Source: Oxytricha trifallax (lineage: Eukaryota > Ciliophora > Spirotrichea > Sporadotrichida > Oxytrichidae). Taken from it: a stretch of DNA of 64,000 nucleotides. Each line of letters starts with the position of its first letter. The first letter of the stretch is position 1. The stretch covers positions 51,517-115,516 of the forward strand of contig ARYC01017525.1 of NCBI GenBank assembly GCA_000711775.1, read 5' to 3'. The position numbers and the translations under genes were made by a program. Under the pieces are notes generated by a model that saw only the letters and a list, made by a program, of their open reading frames with translations, did no database searches and had not been told where the DNA came from. Shown here piece after piece: positions 10,282 to 39,400 of the stretch.

Positions 10282-13200
10282 ATTTTCTAATATTCTTTCA
10301 TTAAATTGTAGTATTAGAGTTCTATTTATTTAAAAAAAAGAAGGTTATAAATAGAATAGATATAAAAATTAATATTTAACTCAAATAAAATTATAGGCAT
10401 TTTAATATTGCTTAAATAATTTCAATTTATATGATATAAATCATCTATTTCAATACAACTCAAACAATATTATTAAAAGCGTTAGAAATTTTTAATAAGA
10501 TTTCCGATAATTCTTAAATAATTAAATAATCTTCAATATCGTATTCAGTTAATTTATCTGATTATTAGCGAAATATTAAAATATTCTTGAAATAAGGCAA
10601 AGTAAGAATGATAATATACCTCCACAGAAATAAGCATAATTAATCTCTAAATCATTTGAGGGTTGAACTCTAAATTTTATTAAATTATAATTTTTTGCAT
10701 AAAATTCTTTTTAAATCTTGTACCAAAAATAGCACACTCAGTGAATGGAATAAAAATGCAAAGTATAATAATAAGAAGGTCTATTGAATTTTCAATCAAA
10801 GATCTTGGTCAAATATTTCTAGTGGGAGCTATATTTATATGAAATTAATAATACTCAACTTGAAGTATTTAAGCTAATTTAGTTTGAATAATATACTAAT
10901 AATTAATAAAAAACAATAGTAATTATTTCAAATATTTAAAGATATTTGTTTATGAGGCTCAAGTCAATACGTTCCCTTTGTGTACGCATCTCTTTAATTT
11001 TAATTTTTATTAAGGAATTCAATCAAGCTTATAGGCAAAGAACCTATGATGAAAATTTGAATTGTAATGATATTTCAAGGGATTTGTGATTCACTAAGGA
11101 CTTCTACCACAGTTAATTATGAATTTAAATGATATGATAAAGAAACAATATTTATTTATTAATTAAAATAACAAATTATGAATTTTGATGAAAGAAACGG
11201 GTACTGACGTCCATTCCTCACCGACGACGTCCATTCCTCACCGGTGACGTCCATTCCTCAACCGGTGACGTCCATTCCTCACTGACGACGTCCATTCCTC
11301 ACCGGTGACGTCCATTCCTCACCGGTGACGTCCGTTCCTCACCATTATTAATATATTTAAAAAAATTTCATATACACTCAATTAAGAAGTAAGATTATTA
11401 GATTTAAAATTTACCAAATGGAATTTAGCTGCGAAAATATTTTTACACAAATGATTTCAGAAATTATTAAAACTGCTCTATCAAACTAGAATTCAAAATT
11501 ATTACTAAATCAAATATTATATAAGCTAATTATCGCATTTTATTTCTGTTAAAAAATACCATTTTATTTTTTAACATTTGCTTATTACATCTCTGGGGAT
11601 GTTTAAGACCAGGATTTTTAATTTCGTTATTAAAGGAAAAAAAAACATTTATTTTTTACACCTCAAAACTCTAAGTGACTCTTTATAAATCTTTTGGGGG
11701 GTTGTTACCTTACTTCATCAAAAGTTTACTACCCAATAAAATCTTTAAGTTTAATCAATTTATGGGAATCTTAATCACTTTTATGAACAAATTTTACTTT
11801 TCATAACATTTTTAACTCTTTTAGCTTCATATGATTCTTTATTATCATCCAAATTACATTGATAAAAATAGTTACCAATGTTTAATGAAACTAGGGATAG
11901 TTGAAACTATCAAAACTATATTTTTAAATTATTCTTAATATATCTGTAGGAAGTAGCGATTTATATTTGCTTCTTATAATTTTTGGCAATTAGAATTTAT
12001 TTTTAAACTTTTGAGGGGACTCCCCCAATCTATGTTGTTACTAATAAAGCAAATGAACTTTAAAATATTATTATTTAAGATTATTTTATAACATGACTCC
12101 AATAAACACTCATTAAACAAGATAGTATTAATTTCTTTCATTCTTAATTTTGCAAATTAAAATTTATCATAAAGATATTTGTGTTTTTTGTTTTGTTTTA
12201 TTTGCAAAGCTCTTAATTTAAAGTTTAAATAATTGACAAATATTTAAACTTTAAATCATATTTAAGTTTTTCATTTAAAACATTAAAAATTTATTTAATT
12301 TTCCTTTTTATAATGACAACTAGACTATAAATAAAAATATATGAATACAATGAAATTCTCGGCTTATAGCATGTTATTAAGAAGAATTATGATTGCTATT
12401 CATAATGTTAATTATGTTTTTGGAAAATTATGTTAGAATTGATCAATACCATTCATTATAGAGTATTTTATACATTTTTTTAAATATATTAATAATGGTG
12501 AGGAACGGACGTCACCGGTGAGGAATGGACGTCACTGGTGAGGAATGGACGTCACCGGGAGGAATGGACGTCACTGGTGAGGAATGGACGTTACCGGTGA
12601 GGAATGGACGTCGTCGGTGAGGAATGGACGTCAATACCCAAAGAAACGATCAGTACGGATCAAATAAAAAGGCTCCAAGAAAAAGAACTCCTTTTTACAA
12701 ACTTTTCTTCGGAGCAATGGACGATTTCATGTTGAAACTCCTCCTTGTGTGCGCTTGCGTATCTATTGCAATCGAAGTAGGTTTTGCTGACCCCTCTGAT
12801 AGAAATCACTTGCTATCATTAAAACTTTTGATTTACTTGTGTGCTATGATTACCAAAAGGAGCTACAGTTCTTAAAGTTGTAGGCTATAAGTGACAAAGA
12901 TAACATTGTAAGATTTATCTTTCCATTCTTAATCCTTCTAGGTTATCTGCTTGAGAAATTTTATCACAAATTTGCTGGTATGAATGTTCCGATTGACGGT
13001 GTTATGATCAAAGCTTCCGGGGTTTAAGTCAATGAGTCAGCCATGACTGGTGAGTCAGATGAGTTAAAGAAAGAATCTTTGGAAAATTGCCTTCATAGAA
13101 GAGAGGAAAAAGAAGCTGAATTTGCTCTAGCCAAGGATGCCAAGAGGAATTCTCATGATCTTCCATCTCCAGTCCTACTCTCCGGAACTTAGATATCTAC

Positions 13201-15924
13201 AGGAGAGGGTTGGTTTGTTGTCGTAATGGTTGGAAAGCACAGTTGTGTAGGAAAAATTCTTGGTAAACTTGAACAAAGAATAGAAACAACACCACTCTAA
13301 GAGAAATTCATTTATTTTTAAAATAAACTTGAAGCCATTGGAACTGATGTAGGCAAACTTGGCATGTACTGTGCTCTACTTACAATCTAAAATATCATAA
13401 ATTCAATTTATTTAAATAGGATAAGTTTAAAAAAGAATATTAATATTTATGGAATATATTCTATGAATTCATGTGCTCTTCCTTAGATTTTTCATTACTA
13501 GATTCATAAACAGAGAGTTCGACTTTTTTGGTGGCGAAAGAGTCTTAAATAAGGCTGGTAAATACGATGGATCCTTAAGAGATTACTGTGAGGAATGGCT
13601 CGGTTACTTAATCATAGGTGTAGCAATCGTCGTCGTCGCCGTTCCAGAAGGTCTTCCATTGGCCGTTATGATCTCACTCGCCTACTCTGTCAAAAAGATG
13701 CTCATCGATCAGAACTTCGTCAAGAGACTCGCTTCTTGTGAAATCATGGGAGGTGCTAACAATATTTGCTCAGATAAAACCGGAACTCTTACAATGAACA
13801 AAATGACTGTAACAAATATTTGGGCTGGAAGAGATCTATAAATCAGAGTTAATGATCCCACATACGATTTTAAACACTACTTTAATAATGAAAAGCATGT
13901 TAATCTTCTTTCAGAAGCGATCTGCTGCAATACTTCTGGATCTATCAGAGAAGCTTCCGCAACTGAACAAGCTATGATGAATATGGTCGTAAAGTTTGGC
14001 CTTGACCTTGAAAAAAAGAGAAAGGAAAAGCTACCTGAAGATTTTGTCAGATTCCATTTCATTTGAAAATATAGAATATTAATGAGATGAAGTCAAATCT
14101 TCTTTAAATCATTTCACAGTATGCTTCCTAAGCTTTAAGAACCATTTGTATGGCTTCAAAAGACTTAAAAAGTGGAGAAGGTGGCCCAACTCATGAAGAT
14201 ATGGATGAGAATGGAGTTATTAGACAAGTAGAGAAAATTATTGTTAAAATAATTGAGGGTTGCCTAATGCTAAAGGGCTGGAATTATTGTTAGAATGGTT
14301 ACAGGAGACAACAAAATTAGTTAGAGTTTATTTTTTTATTACTGCTATGGCAATTGCCAGAGAATGTAAAATCATTGATGAGAAGTTTGGAGTTACAGAA
14401 GACAGTGTTATGGAGGGTCCGGAGTTTTATGAAAGAATGGGTGGTTTAATTTGCAAAACTTGCAAAAATGATAGTCCTTGCAATTGTGATCCAAAGGATG
14501 TTGTCGAAGGTGTGAAAAATTCAGCTGCCTTCAAGCAAATTCATCACCAACTAAGAGTACTAGCAAGATCAAGGCCAGAAGACAAGTATTATTATTGTAT
14601 ATGTTTTATATCTCCTTGTCACAGGATTGAAAGAACTGGGAGACATCGTTGCCGTTACTGGTGATGGTACCAATGACGCACCAGCTCTTAAGAAGGCTGA
14701 TGTCGGATTTGCTATGGGAATCACAGGAACTGACGTTGCTAAGCATGCCGCAGATATTATTGTTATGGATGATAACTTCGCTTCAATTGTAAAGGCTTGC
14801 ATGTGGGGTAGAAACATTTATGACAACATTAGAAAGTTCTTACAGTTCCAATTGACTGTAAATATTGTGGCCCTCTTTACTGCATTTGTTGGTTCAGTTA
14901 TTTTAAAAGAATCACCATTATAACCTATTCAGCTACTTTGGGTCAATCTTATTATGGACTCTATTGCTTCTGTTGCTCTATCTACCGAGCCTCCTAAAAT
15001 TGAATTGTTAGATAGGCCTCCTGCTGGCAGAGACGATTACATTATTTCGAGAAAAATGGTAAAACATCTTATAGGAATGTAATTTTTATTGTACTTTTTA
15101 TTTTAGAGTTCTCGTATAGATAGTAAATTTTTACTAATGTCCATCTATGAAATTATCATAGTGTACTCAATCGTATTTGCTGGAGAATTTTTCTTCCCTG
15201 AGCCTGAGATGAAGCATAGATATGACAGACCAAACAGTCCTTACGTTTACCCTGGAAGAGTAGAGGATTGGGATGGCACACCACTATGGAGTAAGTACGA
15301 TGAAAAGTTTGGTGCAAGCAGACATATGAAAATAAATTAATTCTATCTCAATAATTCACTTTTGTATATGTCAAATGTCTTTAATGTTTTTGTTTGTCTT
15401 CAAATTTTCAACTTGATCAATGCCAGAAAGATTAATGATGAGAAAAACATATTCGATAACATATTCAGCAATCAATTGTAAAAGTTTTATTTTAAATAAA
15501 TAATATTTGCTTTTTAATTTTGAATGGAACCTATTGTATTATAATGTTTATCATTTTTGGCGGGCAAGCAATCATTGTAGAAGTTGGTGGTAGATAAAAA
15601 TCAAAATTAATATATATAATAGAGCTTTTAAGGTATGTCCAGAAGGTCTCCACTATTCTCACTGGATCATTGCTATAGGTCTTGGTTCAACTACTTGGAT
15701 TATAAACTTCTTTATTAAATTTGTACCTGATGAATGGTGTCCTTAACTTGGCAAAAAGAGAAAGAATTTAGAATATTAAACGCTTTTTATGATTTATTAA
15801 TCCCCTAGATGAAAGCCAACCTAGCGTGTTAGGTTTAAGAAGAAACAGGACTTAAAGTTTCTCATTGAGGAATCAGAGTGTTGTCAACAAAGAAGGCTCT
15901 GGAAGATAAGGATCCTTCAAATGA
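8949..15924 (+). CDS. P2B-type (plasma membrane) Ca2+-ATPase, scrambled germline gene 1
   Basis: This encodes a calcium pump that exports Ca2+ with ATP. Reassembled, it has IDDLVN near the N-terminus, membrane segments ([18 protein letters not shown]...[14 protein letters not shown]), the actuator loop ([15 protein letters not shown]), M4 PEGLP, the phosphorylation motif [11 protein letters not shown] (about 13770-13800), the ATP-binding region with [11 protein letters not shown], the hinge [15 protein letters not shown] (about 14658-14700), and M5-M10, ending in TGA at 15922-15924. The parts missing from cluster B (10.96-15.92 kb) are exactly those found in cluster A (8.95-10.28 kb), on the same strand. 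The start is uncertain because several N-terminal arrangements are possible. Introns (for example about 9299-9392) and IESs also occur. No segment appears to be missing except perhaps the first exon. Function is inferred from strong family motifs. Confidence 0.85.
10282..10955. other. AT-rich spacer between the two MDS clusters
   Basis: No coding, RNA or element signal is visible. It would be eliminated with the IESs. Confidence 0.4.
11206..11343. repeat. Left array of about seven 20-bp tandem repeats
   Basis: The unit is GACGTCCATTCCTCACCGGT with small changes (ACCGAC, ACTGAC junctions). It is the mirror image of the right array at 12496-12632 and contains the palindrome GACGTC. It may bind an element-encoded protein. 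Confidence 0.9.
12496..12632. repeat. Right array of about seven 20-bp tandem repeats (inverted)
   Basis: This is the complement of the left array (GGTGAGGAATGGACGTCACC units). Copy number and order are similar, so the element is symmetrical. Confidence 0.9.
14590..14611. other. 22-bp IES in Ca2+-ATPase gene 1, conserved in the paralogue
   Basis: This is bounded by TAT. Removal joins PEDKY to [10 protein letters not shown], the family consensus. The same-length insertion sits at the same codon in gene 2 (30171-30192) and differs at only a few bases. It lacks GT-AG borders, so an IES fits better than an intron. Confidence 0.7.
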
Positions 15925-16682
15925 TATATTTTGAATTTTATATTCATATAGAATATTTGGGACAAAGGAACTATATTGAAAATTAAATAAAATAATTAGC
16001 AAATTTTCAATATATTTCTCTTTTGTTATTGATTTATTTAAAAATAAATTTATACATTAGTTTGATAATCGGAAATTAATAAGGCTAAAAGATATAGGAA
16101 GAAAAATACAAAAAAACAAAATAAAATACTAACAAATGAAAAATTCTAAAATTATAATTATTTATCATTTTTTTCATTTGTTATATAAATCTAAATATAT
16201 GGGGCTCCCTTTTTATATTTTATTCAACAATATTTTTTTATGAATGATTAAAATAGAAAACATATACAAGTATCATAAACAAACTAAAATTATACAGCTA
16301 ACATATAAGAAATTAATCTAATGTTTAGTTTCCTCATTTCAAATTTAAGAACAATAATTTAGACTTTATTTTATATCTTTTACTAATGAACAAATTAATA
16401 TTAATTATTAATATTTAAGATTTAAATTTATTATTATTAAATAGTTAATATTATACTATATAAACTAATTTTTTTTATTTATAAGATCAGCTTAAAATTA
16501 AGGTATTATTTACCTTGATAATGCTTTGATTTAACTGCAATTTTAATCTGCTGCTGAAAAAATAAAATTCTAAGATTTAAATTTCAATTTTTAATACAAA
16601 AATATAATATTGATTTATTTCCAAAATATTATTATTAAAATTTTAATTTTCTAAATATTAATTATTAACTTTATATCTTATT
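15925..16682. other. AT-rich spacer between the two Ca2+-ATPase loci
   Basis: I see no reading frame or repeat of note. A macronuclear chromosome end (telomere addition site) for gene 1 should lie here but cannot be located from sequence alone. Confidence 0.4.
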
Positions 16683-33274
<16,592 letters not shown>

Positions 33275-33474
33275 ATTTTAGTCTAAGAATAAACATGACA
33301 ATTATATAACCATTTAAAATATCTCTTTTACTTATTTGACTAAGTTTAAATTTCCTCTAGTTTATACTCATAGTTCTTTAATATAGAACCAATAGTGATT
33401 TACAAAATTTAAAGAGTGAGATTTATAATATCAAATCTCAATTAAGGTTTTAATAAACAATTATCAAAGAGAAA
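33275..33474. other. 200-bp spacer between Ca2+-ATPase gene 2 and the HECT gene
   Basis: This holds the 3' trailer of one gene and the 5' leader of the next. Both genes are on the same strand and closely spaced. They either share a two-gene nanochromosome or have adjacent chromosome ends here. Confidence 0.4.
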
Positions 33475-36400
33475 ATGAAATTTGACTTAACATCTTTTGA
33501 TGAAAATGCATTAAAAAACAATTCTAAGGTAGGTGTTGCTCTATTCCTTAATTTAATTCTCTAGACTGACTTGCAGACTTAAGAGTTAGTAAATATGTAT
33601 CTCAGATTGAGAGAAATCCTCAAAGAACAAAATCAGATTACGGCTTCAAATGTCACCGAGGAAGAAAAAAATGAGAAGATCCAGCTACTTGAGGCAGAGT
33701 TTACTGAGATTCTGTAAAACTTGGTTAACATAAGCTTGAAAATGACAGCAAGAGCCAATCTGCAACATATTAAAGACATATTCAATGCTGTATCGGAGAG
33801 ACTTGAAAAACTCACACAAGAAAATCAATCAGACAAGTTGTTGCTATATCTTCGTGCATTAGGAATATTTGTTGGTAATTATGTTGGCTAAGAGAGAATC
33901 TAAAACACAAAAGTAAATTCAAAATCTTCTTAAAGCTTATTTTAGGTGCTAACTGATATCCTCGCTAATGAGGAAGACATAATCATTCAAATTCTTGCGA
34001 TAAAGATTCTTTAGAGTATCTCAACTAAAAAATCACCAGGTAGTTTTATTATGCTTTTGCTTAAATTTATTTTAGATAATGCCCAAAAGATTATTTACAT
34101 CGCCCAAGCTCCCAACTTACTAAGATCTAAAGAACACCAAGTCACCTTGCTAGAGTTATTGGAGCAATCTAAACCTCAAGATACTCTTGACTTTGATATA
34201 GAAAAGGTTTCTTACGGTTTGAATGAAAGAATTACCTTGGAGACCATATCTATTTCTAAAGAGGAAATCTTGGAATCTAAACTTAAATCTAGTGAGTTAG
34301 CGAAAGATATTGCCGCAAAATACAGCTAAGATAATGACAAATTTACTCTAAAGTTGCAAACTAAAATCTAATGGTTCAAATTTTAGCATAGTTATAATAG
34401 TTCTAGACAAATAGTTATTGCAATCATGGATGCAATTTATGTTTCATGTAATAAATTATTTATAATAGATAGGATTAAAATTTTATGCTTAAATTATAGT
34501 TGTTTTTCTTCTTCCAAAATTAGTTAAATTCTTTAAAAAAAAGATATACTTATCCCAAATTTATTTCTAAATGTTTTTAGATGGCATTATTGATCAAATA
34601 AGACATGCTGAATTCGCAAATTTCTTAAGGGATCATTATATAAATTAAAGCATAGAAATTCTGGGGGAGAAGTTTCCTGCACTGGTAATGATAAATAAAA
34701 AGAAATTAGAAATGTTTCCTGCACTTTTTTTTAAAGATTATTTATTATTAAATTAATCTTTATAACTACTATCAAGTATCTTCCAAACTAATTTCATTGT
34801 AATAAATATACTTAATTTATTAACCAATTCAATATCTCTCTATAGATTAGAACAACGTTGACATATTACATCTGATACTTGTTGCTTTTTGTCGCTTAAC
34901 CATTATATCGTCATATGTGTACACGTTGTAATTCCAAATTTTATATCCAATTTTTATTGAAATTCTGATTCAATTTATCATGTTCTTGCCATACTTATAT
35001 AATGATAGACTACATTTACTTGTACTACTTCAATGATGAACAATGTACTGTTAATAATTAATGATTCATAAAAATATTAAATTTTTTATTTTATCTAATT
35101 TTATTAATTTTAAATAAAAATTAAAAAAATGCAGGATATTTCCCCCCCCCAATTCTATAGAAAAGTTCAGACACAGTAAGTATTTTTCTATTTTCATAAT
35201 TTCTAGGAAGTTGTATTTTCAGTGCTTCTTACAATGATTTAAGCTTTTGCCAAGGGCTAAGGTAATTTAGTATCTTTAGATACTCTCACAAAGGCACCAA
35301 TAATCAGAAATTCGCCTTCTCAATAAGATTAAAATGAGACTGATCAAAGGCCAATTCTGACTAAAATGCTGGAAGATGTAGCATCAGTTATACTAACCGA
35401 GGATGAGTTTAGTAATGTCAAAAAGCAACCATCACCTAAGGTGTTCAATGGCCTGGTCATAATTAATGATAGAATTCAATACTAAGTTGTAATCTTGGTA
35501 TTGACTATCATTAGACTGATGCAAGCTCAACATCGTGGCACTGCTCATTACAACGACGTAGTGAACCAAATAATTGGCAGTCTTTTGAAAATAGTGCAAG
35601 ATGAGCCAGAAAATAAGCTGTACAACTTCAATCCATCAGTTAGCTTTGTTGCTGCTCAAATTTATAATTTATTTTATTCTTAAGTACATTGTAAGACCAA
35701 GACTAGAAGAACACAATGAAATCATTGCTAAGTTTGAGAAAAGACTACTATTTGAAGTGAAACATCTGGAGGAGGAGTTTTACACTTGGAATGATGAGGA
35801 AAATTAAAGAAAAATTGTTGACTAAAGAGATCGTCAATAAATCATCAAAACTTTGCTCTAACTCTTAGCAGACTTAGTATCAAGAGACTGTAAGATAATC
35901 CATATTTTATAATTTTTTTTTTAGAATCAGGACTTGGCATGAGCAGGAAAATTATGGAAGGCTAATTAATATAGTAATTTCAAAGCCTTTTGTAATATAA
36001 TAATGAGGAAAAGGGTTATTTAGTTGATGATATCCTATCCAAATGTAAGAATAATAACCTCTTTATAATTTTAATATAGTTTATATGCTTATTGGATCTA
36101 TCTGCAGTGATAACCCTGCTTAGATTCCAGTTCTTATAAAAAATAGTGTGATTCCAGAGCTCTTACAATCTTTTGAAAATCGCTTACCTTTATCTCAAGA
36201 TGTTTTTGATACTACTTTGTACGGTATCAATCAGTTTTCAATTCACGAGGAAGGTCAAACCTTGATTTTAGGAAGTAATATTTTCAAATCAATGCTTGAA
36301 AGAGTCACTGATCCAAAGTTAAGTTAATATTTAATGACTGACTAAATGATATTCAGACTATACCTTGGTAATGTATTCGATAGAAATCAGCAATTTAAAG

Positions 36401-39400
36401 AAATTGCAAAAGAAATGGTCTTAAAATACATCGATGTTGTCAAGAAGTTTGTCAAAGAGCAAGCTATCAAGTTTATTTAAACATACAGAAGAACAGATCT
36501 TTCAGAAGAAGAAAAGATTACAGAATCTTCAAAAGGTGTTTCCCCTTCAGAAAATTAATAAATAGTGGCAGCTCTAGTTATGATTCATAGTTTCAGCTTT
36601 ATATCAAACGATAACTTGGCTCACAATAGGCATTCATAAGAGATTATGGGAGGTGCTGTCTATAATCAAGTTTTAGATTTATACAAAAGCACTGTCATGA
36701 TTCCTTCACTTAAAGATTACTAAACACATTTCGAAAAGTCTTTGAAGATACTGATTGAAAACCAAAATTATCCACTTTAAGTTTAAAGCTTTGCAGACAA
36801 CTTGAAATCATAGACTGATTAGTTTTTAAATTTAGTTGGTATGCCTCTGTATTAACTTGATGATTTCGATTTCTAATAAAAGGACGAGAATGCTGAACTC
36901 AAACCTATTGTCTTATTAATAATTTTGTAGAATTCATGTTTACCCAAATTATTTAAAATTTTTCTATAATATCGAAGAACTTGATTTAGAAAATATTGCA
37001 AGATATTTGACAAAGGGTGAACATATAATGTTCTAACTTTCAAAGATTCATAATATGATAAAACTAAGTTTCTTCCTCCATACTTAAACCTTCAACATAC
37101 TAATTCAAAACCAATAGATGATCAAAGTCTCTAAAGTTATCTTTTACATTCAAAAGATTCTCCAAAAGTAAAAAGCAAACTACTTTATTGAATAAATGGA
37201 GTACTTAGCTTAAAACTAAGATTCAGAAGAATACAAAAAATGTGGTCAATATCTATTGAAAAAATATAGCCAAGATGATACTGATACTTTGGAGGAGAGA
37301 AGAGAAAGAATTACCAAGATTAAGAACTATCTCTATATAGATCTCATCACATCTTTTATATTATAAAGTTAGGTGCTATTTGGTTTATAATAAGGGTTTT
37401 AGTATTATAAAAAAATCTTTCTAAGCAAAAAGAATTTTGAAGCTAAGAGAAAAATATTTCTCCGACTATTTTCATAAGTTCTAAACATAATCATTCTAAA
37501 TGAGAAACCCACAAGCAAAAGAAGCTCTAGAGAAGAACTAATTCTTCATTTAATGCTATATTATTAAAATCTGTAATATTTAATAATTATACGTTTAAAT
37601 TGGTAAACTTGCTTACAAAGCTTCAAAGTTATTTGCCAAAAAACAACTTGAAAAAATTGAAATTATCCCTGGATCTTAATCGCTGTTAAAGGCTCTCTTA
37701 TTTATAAAAATTAATATTTGGGAAGGGGGAAGTGTCTTGCCCCCAAAATGGTTAATGCACTTTCCTGCCCATATCGAAGTATCTTGTCATACATAAAAAT
37801 ATATAATATTTTATAAATTTCTCTAAATCATTATCAACAATATGTTATAATAATAAAAATTTTAACATCAAGTATCATATAATATTAATTAAAATATTTT
37901 GTCGAACATATTTAATAATTAACAATTGATAAAAATAAACCTTTAAATTAATTCAAAAATGTTTTTATTTAGAGTAAAGGTATAATTTAAATTTAAATGT
38001 GAGGTCAGGAAACTTCCGCCCCTTCCCAAATATTTATATAATTTGAATCTTTTAGTTGGCTTAGCATTTAGTTGAATTTTGGTAGAAAGTGTAGCAATGC
38101 TAGCTTGAGGGCTCATCTTTTTATATGTTTGTAAAGAAAGGAGGATTGGACAACTTGATTGAATGTTTCGAATGGCTCTCAGATGCTCTTCCGAAAATAG
38201 ATTAGAACTTCTAACAAGTTTATGTATTCTTATTTGATGAAGCCTGCAGCCACCTCAAGCTGATATTTTAAGCACTTGTAAATACAAGAAACTCTGAAGC
38301 AAGCATTAACTCATTAATGAATGCAAATATGGGTACCGACTACGAAAATGCAAAGAACTTGTATTAAACCTTTTATACAATTCTGTGTAATAAACTATTG
38401 CACTTAAATGATCCTCAGTCATAGAATATAATTTAGAAGCTTCAGCATTAGAGGTCTCCTTATTTGCAAGAAATAGTAATAAACCTCTTAAAGAATTCAT
38501 CAAAATCCTTCGCTTCATGTCCTTTCTTGAAAGACGGTATAAGGAATGAAAGAGACTAGTATGGAAGAAGGAATAGAAACTTGGCTGATCCAGTTCAAGT
38601 TGAATTGATCATGACTATGGGAATGAGCTTTAACAGAGATAGAGTGAATTAAGCATTGATCTAAACACACAACAATCTTGATAATGCTGTCAATCTTCTG
38701 CTTGAATGGTAGATGCAAGAGCAACTTGGAATTGGCGAAGGTGAGTAAGCCTAACAAGTCAATGATGAGCTCTCGAGTGGGCAAAGTGATGACGATTACA
38801 ACTAAGATATGAGCGAAGCCTACATGAATCTTGATGGAAAGTTCAGTGAAGTCAAGCAAAAAGTAAAGAAAGCTCCTAAAGTCACTGAAAATGAATTCAG
38901 TGAAACAGTCAAGAAAGCTCAACAAATCGGCTTTAAATGGATAATAGAAAGCCAGCAAGATCCCTAATTTGAATACATTAAAACAAGTTTCAGAGACTTC
39001 ATCGTTACTCAAATGTTAAGTGAGAAAACTGAATTAATTTAAAGATAGATGTATTCAGAAATTGACAAAATATTCAAGTAAAATCTATCAAGCTTTATTG
39101 AAAAGCTGCAAAATTATAAGCCCAAAGATTAAGCTGGTTAAGATAATGATAAGGATATGGAAGATATAAATACTATATCTGAAGAAAAGTAAAACGAATG
39201 TCTTTAAAAAGCTAGTTTCTCTTTATAAAATGATATCAATTTGATTCTAAAGTTGATTATTGCATAATAAAAAGTTTAATAGAAATATTGATTTAGCATT
39301 AATTTACTAATTTTGTTTACTAAGAATTTCCATTATGCAATAATAATAATAAATAGTATCTCAAAGAATCAATAATCAAAAGTGATGCATTCATTAAGAT

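Larger units (their letters stand above)
11199..12639. mobile_element. 1.44-kb element with inverted minisatellite ends and 8-bp duplication
   Basis: The ends are GGGTACTGACGTCC and its inverse GGACGTCAATACCC. The direct repeat AAAGAAAC flanks it (11191-11198 and 12640-12647). Just inside each end sits an array of about seven 20-bp units (GACGTCCATTCCTCACCGGT and its complement). The core is AT-rich with no ORF, so it is non-autonomous. It lies inside a codon run: removing it joins NFDERN to DQYGSNKK, the sequence seen in the paralogue (VDFDQRDQAYGSNKK, about 21792-21835). An 8-bp duplication fits hAT-, Merlin- or MULE-like transposition, but the family is unknown. Confidence 0.85.
10956..15924 (+). 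other. MDS cluster B of Ca2+-ATPase gene 1
   Basis: Matching pointers lie at 11026 (AGCTTATA), 11046 (ATGATGAA), 11184 (TTTGATGA), 12799 (ATAGAA), 12848 (GATTACCAAAAGGA), 12949 (GCTTGAGAAAT), 12974 (GCTGGTA), 14051 (ATTCCATTTCA), 14082 (ATGAGATGAA), 14231 (GAGAAAA) and 14259 (GTTGCCTAATGCTAAA). Downstream of 14274 the gene is collinear, with ordinary IESs: about 14319-14336 (ATTA), 14590-14611 (TAT), about 15079-15134 (AATGT), about 15325-15368 (ATATG), one near 15480-15555, and about 15766-15804 (AAT). The C-terminal tail (NRTQSFSLRN...GSGRQGSFK) is basic and Ser-rich, as in the tails of P2B pumps. Confidence 0.85.

Noticed and set aside
11206..12632. Tandem 20-bp units as a CRISPR array
   Set aside because: Units are contiguous without unique spacers, lie in two inverted blocks, and the genome is eukaryotic. 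They fit transposon end repeats.
14590..14611. 22-bp insertion as an intron
   Set aside because: No GT-AG borders; TAT direct repeat and conservation in the paralogue fit an IES.
12624..15340. Separate short Ca2+-ATPase genes or pseudogenes in each open frame
   Set aside because: Pieces join at pointers into one pump. Breaks are IESs, introns or scrambled junctions, not mutations.
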